Below the pieces are notes generated by a model. The model was not told the DNA's origin, did no database searches, and saw only the letters and a program-made list of their open reading frames with translations. A DNA stretch of 64,000 nucleotides from Pedobacter quisquiliarum (GTDB taxonomy: Bacteria > Bacteroidota > Bacteroidia > Sphingobacteriales > Sphingobacteriaceae): contig NZ_BMIL01000005.1 of assembly GCF_014642175.1 (NCBI RefSeq), positions 265,576 through 329,575 of the forward strand, read 5' to 3'. Positions 1 to 8,501 of the stretch are shown here, one piece after another. The position numbers and the translations under genes were made by a program. Each line of letters opens with the position of its first letter. Position 1 is the stretch's first letter.

Positions 1-804
1 CGGTACTTCTATGCCCGATTGGTCTAACCGGCCGCCAATAATCTGTGCTTCAAAAGATCCGATATACGTTTCGATTGGACGCACCGTGTTTAAGGTGAAA
101 TGTTTGAATCCCGGGGCATTGTTACTCATCAACAGCGAATTTCTATTGCCCGGTCCCCACCATAGGTTCTCATTGGAATAGCCCACGGAAAACGGACCTG
201 CAGTTAGCCTGATGCTGCTTTGTCCCCAGTTTACTTTGTTGTAAGCATCATTGCCATAACGATCCGGCAAGTCTATCGTATTGTAGTAGTTCGCAATAGA
301 GGTATTCCAGAAAACACCATTTGGCGCTTCACTGAGTTCCTGAAAGTCTTTGTTTTCCGCATATACATATTCCGGTCTTAACTGCACACTTAACGGACCA
401 ACTTTCGCGAAAATGCCCGCCGAAACCTGTGATTGGTAGCCTTTGGCTTGTACCATCGATCCATCGTTCATGCCATAAGGGTGGTGTGAGTTGAACTGCT
501 GCTGGGTGACAACCGGAAGCAGGTAAACTTCTGTCTTGAACCGCTTGTTCAAAAAGATGGGTTTCCTGAAGTCTTTAAGGCTGTAGCTGTCTTCACCTTC
601 ATCAAGGGCCATGTCCGGCGCATTTGACAGGTGCAGCGGCCGGATCATGTAAGAGCTTTTTACCGGGTCCAGCCCTAGTAATTGCTGCCGCCGGTAGGCA
701 TCTTCGACGTTTTCTAAAATGCCAACAGGCAGCGTTTGTCCAAGCAAATTGCTGCAGAGCGAGGTTATTAACAGGAGCGCGCTAAGGATGTGTTTGAGTT
801 TCAT
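1..804 (-). CDS. Wzi-family outer-membrane capsule-assembly protein (partial)
   Basis: This gene runs off the left window edge, so only the N-terminal 268 residues are visible and the C-terminal part of the barrel is missing. It opens with a signal peptide (about residues 1-22, Leu-rich core, ending LLGQ). The body is rich in alternating aromatic/polar stretches as in outer-membrane beta-barrels, and carries the motif NLWWGPG around residues 213-219, a hallmark of the Wzi capsule-assembly family. Wzi proteins sit in the outer membrane and help attach or organise capsular polysaccharide at the cell surface. The gene is divergent from the Wzz-like gene at 908, which starts a polysaccharide operon, so the context fits. 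The family call is firm; a role in capsule rather than in a released polymer is inference. Confidence 0.8.
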   Translation of the reverse strand, partial: MKLKHILSALLLITSLCSNLLGQTLPVGILENVEDAYRRQQLLGLDPVKSSYMIRPLHLSNAPDMALDEGEDSYSLKDFRKPIFLNKRFKTEVYLLPVVTQQQFNSHHPYGMNDGSMVQAKGYQSQVSAGIFAKVGPLSVQLRPEYVYAENKDFQELSEAPNGVFWNTSIANYYNTIDLPDRYGNDAYNKVNWGQSSIRLTAGPFSVGYSNENLWWGPGNRNSLLMSNNAPGFKHFTLNTVRPIETYIGSFEAQIIGGRLDQSGIEVP

Positions 805-881
805 TAATTTACAGGAAGTCTTTGATTGAGTGGGGGCAAGTTAAAAAATAAAAACGCATTCCCAACCATGCTTTAAAAGCT

Positions 882-889
882 TATATTTG
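882..889 (+). promoter_or_regulatory. Bacteroidota -7 box before the wzz-like operon
   Basis: TATATTTG matches the Bacteroidota sigma-A -7 consensus TAnnTTTG. No good -33 TTTG lies 19-21 nt upstream. The predicted start point, a few bases downstream, leaves a leader of only about 10-15 nt before the ATG at 908. Confidence 0.45.
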
Positions 890-907
890 TTTCTTAACGC
901 GGTTTTA

Positions 908-1960
908 ATGAATGGTCAGGATGTTCAGGAGATCACATTGAATGATCTTGTACTGAAATTATATGAATGGTACAGCTATCTCAAATCCCGATGGCTTTTA
1001 CTGGTACTAGCAGGCACTGTCGGAATTACATTGGGTTATACCTATGCTTTCCTTAAAAAGCCCCGCTATGAAGCCGTGGCCACCTTCGCACTTGAAGATT
1101 CCGGCTCCTCCGGATCTATAGGGCAATACGCAGGGCTCGCATCCATGATTGGTCTCGACATCGGTGGTGGCGGCGGTGGGATCTTCCAGGGTGACAACAT
1201 CATTGAACTGTATAAGAGCCGGGCCATGATTCAGCAAACCTTGCTTTCTGTAGCCAATTTTGATGGTAAAAACCAGCTCCTTGTGGAAAGATACCTGGCA
1301 TTTAATGGTCTGGAAAAAGATCCCGATGGTAAGCCGCACCCGGATTTCCAGGTACCCGCCAATCAGCGCTTTTCCAGGGTTCAGGATAGTCTGCTCGGAG
1401 AGGTCGTTAACCGCATCAGTACAGAAAACCTGATGGTCGCCAAGCCCGACAAGAAATCCTCTGTAATTCGCGTACAGTTCACCTCTAAAGATGAACTCTT
1501 CGCTAAAACATTTACCGATTACATCATCCAGAATGTAAGTGACTACTACGTTACTTCTAAAACGAAAAAGTCCTCACGCAATGTTGCGGTGCTGCAAAGA
1601 CAAACGGACTCTGTAAGAAGGATGCTTAACGGTAACATCACGCAGATTGCCACTTCTGTGGATGCCAATCCCAACCCGAACTTAGCACGCCAGGTGCTTC
1701 GCGTCCCCTCACAACGCCGGCAGATTGATGCGGAAGCCAACAAAGCCATCCTCGTGGAACTGGTGAAAAATCTTGAGCTTTCAAAAATTGCACTCTTGAA
1801 AGAAACACCACTTATACAAGTTGTTGACGTACCCATATTACCCCTTAAAAAGGTGGTGCCGGGCAAGCTTTCCTGCATGTTTATCGGCGGCTTTGTACTC
1901 GTGATGCTTACTGCAGTTACGCTGCTGCTCAGAAGGGGCCTTAAAAGCATCGTTGGATAA
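908..1960 (+). CDS. Wzz-family polysaccharide chain-length regulator (copy 1)
   Basis: A 350-residue polysaccharide co-polymerase. It has an N-terminal cytoplasmic stretch, a transmembrane helix (about residues 31-50), a long periplasmic domain with coiled-coil character, and a second helix near the C-terminus preceded by a proline-containing segment (VPILPLKKVVPGKL) typical of the Wzz family. Such inner-membrane proteins set the modal chain length made by a Wzy polymerase. The segment GQYAGLASMIGLD followed by a Gly run and GGIFQG is shared with the paralogue at 24110. There is no C-terminal Walker ATPase, so this is not a Wzc-type tyrosine kinase. A TTG at 887 could extend the frame by seven codons but overlaps the -7 box, so ATG 908 is preferred. 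It probably begins an operon with the flippase 5 bp downstream. Confidence 0.85.
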   Translation: MNGQDVQEITLNDLVLKLYEWYSYLKSRWLLLVLAGTVGITLGYTYAFLKKPRYEAVATFALEDSGSSGSIGQYAGLASMIGLDIGGGGGGIFQGDNIIELYKSRAMIQQTLLSVANFDGKNQLLVERYLAFNGLEKDPDGKPHPDFQVPANQRFSRVQDSLLGEVVNRISTENLMVAKPDKKSSVIRVQFTSKDELFAKTFTDYIIQNVSDYYVTSKTKKSSRNVAVLQRQTDSVRRMLNGNITQIATSVDANPNPNLARQVLRVPSQRRQIDAEANKAILVELVKNLELSKIALLKETPLIQVVDVPILPLKKVVPGKLSCMFIGGFVLVMLTAVTLLLRRGLKSIVG

Positions 1961-1965
1961 GGCTT

Positions 1966-3420
1966 ATGTCGGTATTCAAAAAGAACCTCTTCTACAATAC
2001 GCTCTTATCGATTTCCCAGGTGCTCTTTCCACTGATTACCTTTCCATACTCCTCCAGAATACTCGGCCCGGAAGGTATGGGCGCGGTGAACTTCGCGGAT
2101 AACTTCACTACCTATTTTTTGCTCGTTGCGGCACTTGGTATACCCTTGTACGGCGTCCGGGAGATTGCCAAAGTAAAGGACAACCCAGCCGCTTTGTCCA
2201 AAGTGTTCTCCGAATTGTTGTTTATACACCTGGCAACATCACTGATTGCAGTGGTGATATTATTTGGCCTGAGCTATTCGATCGGCCGCCTTCGATCCGA
2301 CTTCGCATTGTACCAGATCGGCATGAGTGTGGTGCTGGGCAGCGTGTTTATTGCGGAATGGTTCTTTCAGGGTACTGAGCAGTTTAAATATATTGCCATC
2401 CGCTCCGTTGCCATTCGCCTTTTTACCATAATTCTCCTTTTTCTGCTGGTCCATACCCCCGAAGACAAAACGCTCTTTTATGGCTTAAACCTCCTGGCTG
2501 TCGTGCTTGCCGCTATGGCCAATATGTATGCCATTCGCCGCATGGTGAAACTTACTTTTCGGGAACTCTCCTTTAAGCGGCATTTCCGGCCTTTGCTGAT
2601 CATTTTTTCCAACAGCGTGGTGACCACCATTTACCTGGTGTTTGATACGATTATACTCGGATTCATCACCTCGGATCAGCACGTGGGTTACTATTCGGCT
2701 TCCATGCGGATCAGCAAACTTTCGCTTGCAGTGATCGGCGCATTGTCGGCAGTTCTGCTGCCCAGACTCACCATGGCATTTCAGAACAAAAACTTCGATG
2801 AAGCGGGGGTTTTGCTGGATAAGTCCATAAACTTCGTCATCTTTTTGAGTATTCCGATTGCACTGGGCACGCTATGTTTATCCCGGGAGATCATTCTCTT
2901 GTTCGCTGGCAACCAGTACCTGCCTGCAGTGTTGTCCTTACAGGTGCTCTGCTTTATTGTGATCTTTGTCGGCATTGCTCAGGTGTTCAGTCACCAGATC
3001 CTGCTGCCCATGCATATGGAGAAAATGATCCTGTATGCCTCCATTATTGGTGTGCTGGTAAGTCTGCTGCTTAATTTTACCTTGATCCCCATATTTAAAC
3101 ATGTCGGTGCAGCAATGAGCTCCCTGGCTACAGAAGCCGTCGTGACCATCGTGCTGTTTCTCTTCGTACGTAAGGCCGTAAAATTTGCTTTCCCATTTAT
3201 GGCTTTAATACAAAGTGTGCTAACCTGCGGCGTCTTCTTTATCATCAAGTATGCGGTGTTGCAGCTCACCCATCACGCGGTTGCAGTCATACTGCTGACG
3301 GCCTTTTTATCTGCATTAACCTATCTGCTCTGCCAGGTGTTTATATGGAAGAATAAACATGTGCTGGACATCCTGTCGGGAATCGGTATTTTTAGCTTTC
3401 TAAAAAAAGGAGATTTATAG
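1966..3420 (+). CDS. Oligosaccharide flippase, Wzx type (copy 1)
   Basis: A 484-residue integral membrane protein of the polysaccharide-transporter branch of the MOP superfamily. It shows a dozen or more hydrophobic segments along its whole length, an N-terminal half starting with a short basic stretch and the family-typical FPYSSRILGPEGMGAVNFA region, and several charged loops. Wzx proteins move undecaprenyl-linked repeat units from the cytoplasmic to the periplasmic face of the inner membrane. It follows the Wzz-like gene by 5 bp and precedes glycosyltransferases, as expected in a Wzx/Wzy-dependent locus. A second flippase lies at 21598 and a third, in a housekeeping context, at 55131. Confidence 0.85.
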   Translation: MSVFKKNLFYNTLLSISQVLFPLITFPYSSRILGPEGMGAVNFADNFTTYFLLVAALGIPLYGVREIAKVKDNPAALSKVFSELLFIHLATSLIAVVILFGLSYSIGRLRSDFALYQIGMSVVLGSVFIAEWFFQGTEQFKYIAIRSVAIRLFTIILLFLLVHTPEDKTLFYGLNLLAVVLAAMANMYAIRRMVKLTFRELSFKRHFRPLLIIFSNSVVTTIYLVFDTIILGFITSDQHVGYYSASMRISKLSLAVIGALSAVLLPRLTMAFQNKNFDEAGVLLDKSINFVIFLSIPIALGTLCLSREIILLFAGNQYLPAVLSLQVLCFIVIFVGIAQVFSHQILLPMHMEKMILYASIIGVLVSLLLNFTLIPIFKHVGAAMSSLATEAVVTIVLFLFVRKAVKFAFPFMALIQSVLTCGVFFIIKYAVLQLTHHAVAVILLTAFLSALTYLLCQVFIWKNKHVLDILSGIGIFSFLKKGDL

Positions 3421-3421
3421 C

Positions 3422-4237
3422 ATGATGAAGCGGGCCTGTGTGCTTATTCCAATATATAAGAGTCAGTGGTCGGCCTATGAAGCGATTTCCTTTTCGCAAT
3501 GTACTCAGGTGCTGTCGGATTATGATATCTTTCTCATCATGCCTGAGGTCCTGGAAGCGGAAGTAAAAGCACATCCGTTAGTAAGGGCGCAGCAGCTGGG
3601 TTTCAAAACCTTCGACAATGCCTTCTTCCGCGATATTCCGGCCTATAACCGGCTGTTAAAATCCCTTGGTTTTTACAAAGCCTTCTTGGATTATGAATTT
3701 ATGCTGATCCACCAACTGGATGCATTTGTGTTTAGAGATGAACTTCAATATTGGTGTGATCAGAACTACGATAGCATTGGTGCACCGCTTTTTGAAGGAC
3801 ATGATACCGCCGGCAAGAACAGCGCAATCATCGGTCAGGGTAATGGCGGTTTCTGCCTGCGTAAGGTGAAGAGCTGTTATGAGGTGGTGACCCACTACCG
3901 GTACTTAAATTTTAAACGTGCTTTTGACGATGCCAATCCACCCTTTTATAAGCGCTTGTACCGCTATATGAAACATGACCTGCTTTTCAATTGGTCCGGC
4001 TATCCTTTTCAGCCGATCATCAATGAAGATCTGTTCTGGGCAGAATTGGTGCCTAAGGTATTTCCGGATTTTAAAGTACCCGAACCGGCCAAAGCCATCC
4101 CGTTCAGCTTTGAAGTAAATCCTGATGTACTGCTGAAGTTAAACCGGTACGAACTGCCATTTGGTTGTCATGCCTGGTGGAAATATGATCTTGAATTCTG
4201 GAGAAAACACATTGAAGCATATGGATATAAATTATAG
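3422..4237 (+). CDS. DUF5672 family putative glycosyltransferase
   Basis: A 271-residue soluble protein matching my recollection of the DUF5672 family. It starts with a nucleotide-sugar-binding-like beta strand (CVLIPIYKS), has a central FMLIHQLDAFVF segment around residue 100 that could hold an acidic metal or donor site, and a GQGNGGFCLR segment around residue 140. DUF5672 genes are frequent in capsule and O-antigen loci and are thought to be GT-A-like transferases; no reaction can be assigned here. Two adjacent ATGs (3422 and 3425) are possible starts. The 3' end overlaps the next gene by 17 bp, which supports co-transcription and translational coupling. Confidence 0.65.
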   Translation: MMKRACVLIPIYKSQWSAYEAISFSQCTQVLSDYDIFLIMPEVLEAEVKAHPLVRAQQLGFKTFDNAFFRDIPAYNRLLKSLGFYKAFLDYEFMLIHQLDAFVFRDELQYWCDQNYDSIGAPLFEGHDTAGKNSAIIGQGNGGFCLRKVKSCYEVVTHYRYLNFKRAFDDANPPFYKRLYRYMKHDLLFNWSGYPFQPIINEDLFWAELVPKVFPDFKVPEPAKAIPFSFEVNPDVLLKLNRYELPFGCHAWWKYDLEFWRKHIEAYGYKL

Positions 4238-5204
4238 AAAGATCCGCCTGCTGGAACAACAGGACAAGGAATATTTCCTCGACTGTGTAGATGAACTGTA
4301 TGCAACCATTGAAGCAGATGCTTCTTTCCAGGTGGAGCGGAAAGTGCTTCGGTACAGCAGGGCGAAAGATCGGCTCATCCGCTTGCTACGCAAGTTTCCT
4401 CTATTGAACCGCCTTCGTCCGGCTACCCTGAACCGCAAAACCATCAATTTCGCTTCCATAATCAGCGGTGATTTCAAGCTGTTTCTGCCGGATGGATTTC
4501 TTTCACGCAACAATTACATCTATATGTATGATGTATGGCCCCGCTTCCATGAATGGATCTTTCCCATGCTGGATTTCTTCAACATCCGCTTTGTATTCTT
4601 TTCTTCGAAGCAGGTGTTTGAGGATCACTGCCGGAAATACCCGCAAAGCAAATGTAAAAGCATGTGGCTTCCGGAAGCCATAAAGGCCGACGACTACCAT
4701 TTTGAAAGTTATGCCAACAAGGATATTGACGTGCTGGAGTTTGGCCGCCTCTATGAAGCCTATCATGCGCGCATTGCGGAGGCCCTGAAAAGCAATGGCA
4801 GCAATCATGTTTACCGGAAAACGGGGGAGGCCTTGCTGTTCCCGGATAAAGCTTATTTTGTACGCGGACTTGCCCGTGCAAAGATCACCGTATGTGTGCC
4901 TTCAAACATCACGCACCCCGAACGTGCAGAATACATCTCCACCATGACGCTACGGTATCTACAGGCCATGGCCTCCAAAGTGCTGATTGTTGGCATCATG
5001 CCCATGGATATGAAAGCGCTTTTCCCTTATACCCCCATCGTGGAAATCGACATGGACCATGCCGCCGATCAGTTGTTGGAGGTGCTGGAAAACTATGATC
5101 AGTATATCCCGTTAATTGAACGGAATTATTTAGAAGTGGTAAATCAGCACCAATGGCAGAACCGCTGGGCCGTGATGAAATCAATAATAGAGGTCAACAT
5201 ATGA
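4221..5204 (+). CDS. Glycosyltransferase, GT-B-like
   Basis: A 327-residue soluble protein. The C-terminal third has a pattern seen in GT1/GT4-like transferases (a segment containing VPSNITHPERAEYIS, then RYLQAMASKVLIVGIMP), consistent with the donor-binding Rossmann half of a GT-B fold. An upstream in-frame ATG at 4161 exists but lies deep inside the preceding gene, so ATG 4221 is preferred. The end overlaps the next start in an ATGA arrangement. Donor and acceptor cannot be deduced. It presumably adds one sugar to the lipid-linked repeat unit on the cytoplasmic face of the membrane. Confidence 0.65.
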   Translation: MDINYRKIRLLEQQDKEYFLDCVDELYATIEADASFQVERKVLRYSRAKDRLIRLLRKFPLLNRLRPATLNRKTINFASIISGDFKLFLPDGFLSRNNYIYMYDVWPRFHEWIFPMLDFFNIRFVFFSSKQVFEDHCRKYPQSKCKSMWLPEAIKADDYHFESYANKDIDVLEFGRLYEAYHARIAEALKSNGSNHVYRKTGEALLFPDKAYFVRGLARAKITVCVPSNITHPERAEYISTMTLRYLQAMASKVLIVGIMPMDMKALFPYTPIVEIDMDHAADQLLEVLENYDQYIPLIERNYLEVVNQHQWQNRWAVMKSIIEVNI

Positions 5205-6157
5205 GTACGCCTGTAATTTCAATCATTGTACCAGCGTACAACTATGCACGCTACCTGCGCGCTGCCCTAAACAGCGTTTCAGAGCAGTCCTTTACCAACT
5301 GGGAATGCATCATCGTGGACGATGGTTCGACAGATGATACCGAAGTCGTCGTTGGCGATTTCATTAGCAAACATCCTGATCAGCAATTCCGGTATGTTTA
5401 CATCCCGAATTCGGGCACATCGGTTGCAAAGAATACCGGGATAGATTTTGCACGTGGCAAGTACATTCAATTTCTGGATGCGGATGACCTCCTCAGCCCC
5501 GAAAAACTTGCCATACAATTTGCAATTATGGAGTCCAGGGATTGTGCACTTGTTTTTTCAAGTGCCAGATTCTTCAACGATGGGCAGGAGGCGCAGGAAT
5601 TTACGAACCACTATCCTGAAGGATTTCTCGCGGAAGCGACGCTTGAAAATGGAACACTGCTGGCGGCATTGATTAAGAACAATGTCGTAACCATCAGCAG
5701 CCCGCTGGTGCATAAGGATCTGCTTGTGGCCGCCGGTAATTTCCAGCTGGAGCTGAATAATAATGAAGACTGGTTGCTCTGGTTCAGGATTGCGTTGTTG
5801 AAACCGATCTTTATCTTTGATGGAAATGACAGATCTTACGCTAAAATCAGAATTCACCCCAATAGCGCAATGAAAGTTCATCTGAACATGTATCTCGGTG
5901 AGGTGGTGGTCCGCAAAGCAATGGATGCTGCATTACATAAACTTAATACGCTTGCGGACAGGCATACTTTGCTGCGCCTGAACAAGGATATGCTTGCCCT
6001 GCACCGCGTCCGGTCGCTGGAATGGTCAAAGGGCTGGGCTTATATTCTCCGGGAGTTTATTAAACATCCCAGTCACCGTGCAGAGCTGTTAGGCCATGGC
6101 CTTTTTAAATCTGCAGCAAGAATGGTCAGATACTTTAAACCGGGAAATGGAACATAA
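5201..6157 (+). CDS. Glycosyltransferase family 2
   Basis: A 318-residue GT2 (GT-A fold) enzyme. The N-terminus has the classical SIIVPAYNYARYL strand, then IIVDDGSTDDT around residue 40 and the metal-binding FLDADD motif around residue 92, with a helical C-terminal region. GT2 enzymes transfer sugars from nucleotide donors with inversion. It starts at ATG 5201 in a 4-bp overlap with the previous gene; the longer frame upstream (from 5153) would sit inside that gene. The 3' end overlaps the polymerase gene by 11 bp. The sugar it transfers is unknown. Confidence 0.85.
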   Translation: MSTPVISIIVPAYNYARYLRAALNSVSEQSFTNWECIIVDDGSTDDTEVVVGDFISKHPDQQFRYVYIPNSGTSVAKNTGIDFARGKYIQFLDADDLLSPEKLAIQFAIMESRDCALVFSSARFFNDGQEAQEFTNHYPEGFLAEATLENGTLLAALIKNNVVTISSPLVHKDLLVAAGNFQLELNNNEDWLLWFRIALLKPIFIFDGNDRSYAKIRIHPNSAMKVHLNMYLGEVVVRKAMDAALHKLNTLADRHTLLRLNKDMLALHRVRSLEWSKGWAYILREFIKHPSHRAELLGHGLFKSAARMVRYFKPGNGT

Positions 6158-7448
6158 AGTTACTTTACTTATTTGTGCGATCGCCTGCCTGATTGGGATT
6201 GATGTAATGCTCTGCCTGCGTTATGCCGCCTGGGGCTGTACGCTTGCGGAATTGCTGCCATTCTTGTTTTTCCTGATACTTTCCGAGGCCTTGATCTTGT
6301 ACTCGATATATGCGTTCAAAGAGCTGATCAATCCTTTCTCAGTCTACGGTATCTTCGTGTATATCACCGGATTTTCATTTTTAATCATATCCGACCGGCA
6401 ACATGCCTATAGCCCACTCTTTATGGGCATCATCCTGTTGAGTATAGCCTCCTTTATCGCTGGGGGCATGGCCGCATATAAAACAAAAAAGCTCACTTTC
6501 AGAAACATAATTCCGACGCTGAGCCCCAAACTGAGCTTTGCATTTTTGCTTTGCTTACTCCTTGCCGGTATTGGCGTGTTTGTAATGGAGATCCGTCAGC
6601 TCGGCTACCTGCCCATCCTGAACCTTGGTAACACCGCCCTGTATGATGAGCTGAACCAAAATCCGGTTACGCCGCTGCACAATTTTATTCTCTTAAATTC
6701 CGTGTTGCCCGCCATGTTTTACATCACCTATAAACGTCGCCTGATCCCTTTTTGGGTATTCCTGGCATGCAGCATCGTCAGTGCCTTCATCATTGTGAAC
6801 TTTTTCAGCAGGCAGGTTATCGTACTTTTCTTCTTTTCTATGCTCATCGGGGTGTCATATTACCGTAAGATTTCGATATTGAAGCTCCTGTCCATTGCAG
6901 CAGTGTGTGTAATTTTGTTCATTATTCTGGGACAACTTCGTGGTGGTGCGGCGGAGGAGTCTACGCTCACTTCTGTTAACGACTTCCTTAAGCAGTATTC
7001 CGGAATTGACAAGCCTTCAAATATTTTTGAAACCTACCTCTCCTTATATGGTGGACTGAATTTTACAACAGGAAATAACATTGCAGAAATCTCTGTTTAC
7101 GACAATTATATAGGCTACGGGGCCTATGCGCTGCGTCCAGCTGTCGGCGTGCTACCTGTAGATACCGAAGCGATCTATCCTATGAAGTACAGCGCTTACT
7201 CCTTATTAGGTACGTATATGATTGATCCTTTCCTTGATTTTCGCTGGTTCGGGGTTTTCGCATTTAATTTCTTATACGGTTTTTTGTCCATGAACTCCTT
7301 CAAAAATTATCTAAACAGAGGTTCGCCGTACTATATTGTTGAATGGTCACTATTTGTATTTTGTGTATTTATGTGTAGTTTTACGAACTACTTCAATTTA
7401 TTCTTTGTCGTATTCTTTTTTATAATTAATCGATTGGCTATAAAATGA
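6147..7448 (+). CDS. Wzy-like oligosaccharide repeat-unit polymerase (copy 1)
   Basis: A 433-residue polytopic inner-membrane protein with about ten or more hydrophobic helices and a large polar loop in the C-terminal half (around residues 280-370, containing the FTTGNNIAE and GAYALRPAVG stretches). This layout is typical of Wzy/O-antigen polymerases, which join lipid-linked repeat units on the periplasmic side. Sequence conservation in this class is poor, so the call rests on topology and location between glycosyltransferase genes. ATG 6147 is chosen over ATG 6096 because the latter would overlap the previous gene by 62 bp and add a hydrophilic leader before the first helix. The last codons overlap the next gene by 4 bp. 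Confidence 0.7.
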   Translation: MEHKVTLLICAIACLIGIDVMLCLRYAAWGCTLAELLPFLFFLILSEALILYSIYAFKELINPFSVYGIFVYITGFSFLIISDRQHAYSPLFMGIILLSIASFIAGGMAAYKTKKLTFRNIIPTLSPKLSFAFLLCLLLAGIGVFVMEIRQLGYLPILNLGNTALYDELNQNPVTPLHNFILLNSVLPAMFYITYKRRLIPFWVFLACSIVSAFIIVNFFSRQVIVLFFFSMLIGVSYYRKISILKLLSIAAVCVILFIILGQLRGGAAEESTLTSVNDFLKQYSGIDKPSNIFETYLSLYGGLNFTTGNNIAEISVYDNYIGYGAYALRPAVGVLPVDTEAIYPMKYSAYSLLGTYMIDPFLDFRWFGVFAFNFLYGFLSMNSFKNYLNRGSPYYIVEWSLFVFCVFMCSFTNYFNLFFVVFFFIINRLAIK

Positions 7449-8407
7449 CAGTGACAATTTTGATGGCAACCTTTAATGGTGCAAAATACGTTGCAGAACA
7501 ACTCGACAGTATTCTTGCACAAACTCATCAAGATTGGGCGCTGATCATCCGTGACGATTTGTCAACAGATCAAACCCCCTCCATCATTCAACGATACGCT
7601 GAAGCAGACAGCCGGATTAAAGTCTTGTCTGGAAAAGGAAAACATGGATCGGCAACCCTGAATTTTAGTGTCCTTTTTGATTATGCGCATAGCTTGGATA
7701 CACCTTATCTCATGTTTGCGGATCAGGATGATGTCTGGAAGCCTAATAAAATAAAAAACTCCCTGCAGTTTATTCAGGAACGGGAACGGACAGCAAAGCC
7801 TTCAGATCCCATTCTCGTTTACGGCGCCCTGGAATATGTGGATGAAGCAGCCAACATCATTCCGCAAAAGATCAGGATGCCGGAATCACTCGACTTTAAA
7901 ATGCTGCTGGCGGAAAATCATGCCTACGGATGCACGATGATCTTTAACCGGGCGCTGTTACAGCAGATCGGCCACATACCGGATAGCGCAGAAAACCACG
8001 ACTACTGGGTAGCTTTAGTGGCCACCGCGATGGGTAAAGCCGTTCTGAATCCTGAGAAGCTGATCTTTTACCGGCAACATTCAAGTAATGCAAGTGGTGG
8101 TGTAGCACGTAACCGTATATCGTCACGAATTCATCGATATATCAAACAGGTAGATTTTTTACTCCCAGTGTTTGTTAAAAACTATAAGATGATCAACACT
8201 TTCTACTGGGGTTATAAAGAAAGGCTTGATGAAAATATTAAACAACTCCTTGCGGGTTACATCAAAGCCTATAAAACCGATATGCTTTCCCTGATGATCT
8301 TCATGGTGCGTCACAACTTCAGGAAGTTAGGCATGATGCAAACCCTGGCACACTATTATACGCTGGTACAGCTGAGGAGGAAGGTTCTTACGCGTGCAGA
8401 GCAATGA
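7445..8407 (+). CDS. Glycosyltransferase family 2, rhamnosyltransferase-like
   Basis: A 320-residue GT2 enzyme. Motifs in order are VTILMATFNGAKY at the N-terminus, IIRDDLSTDQT around residue 38 and FADQDDVWKP around residue 92. The last resembles rhamnan-type (RgpF-like) transferases, but that substrate assignment is only suggestive. Its start overlaps the polymerase gene in an ATGA arrangement, so it belongs to the same operon, and it is the last transferase before the outer-membrane barrel gene at 8502. Confidence 0.8.
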   Translation: MTVTILMATFNGAKYVAEQLDSILAQTHQDWALIIRDDLSTDQTPSIIQRYAEADSRIKVLSGKGKHGSATLNFSVLFDYAHSLDTPYLMFADQDDVWKPNKIKNSLQFIQERERTAKPSDPILVYGALEYVDEAANIIPQKIRMPESLDFKMLLAENHAYGCTMIFNRALLQQIGHIPDSAENHDYWVALVATAMGKAVLNPEKLIFYRQHSSNASGGVARNRISSRIHRYIKQVDFLLPVFVKNYKMINTFYWGYKERLDENIKQLLAGYIKAYKTDMLSLMIFMVRHNFRKLGMMQTLAHYYTLVQLRRKVLTRAEQ

Positions 8408-8436
8408 AGATGCATACCCGTTCTTGAAAAATAAAT

Positions 8437-8444
8437 TAACTTTG
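8437..8444 (+). promoter_or_regulatory. Bacteroidota -7 box upstream of the barrel gene
   Basis: TAACTTTG matches TAnnTTTG and lies about 58 bp before the ATG at 8502. No convincing -33 element lies at the usual spacing, so the assignment is tentative. Confidence 0.4.
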
Positions 8445-8501
8445 CAAGCTTTCGTTTCTACACTTAAATGTAATCATCCTCGATTGTACCTAATTAAATA
8501 C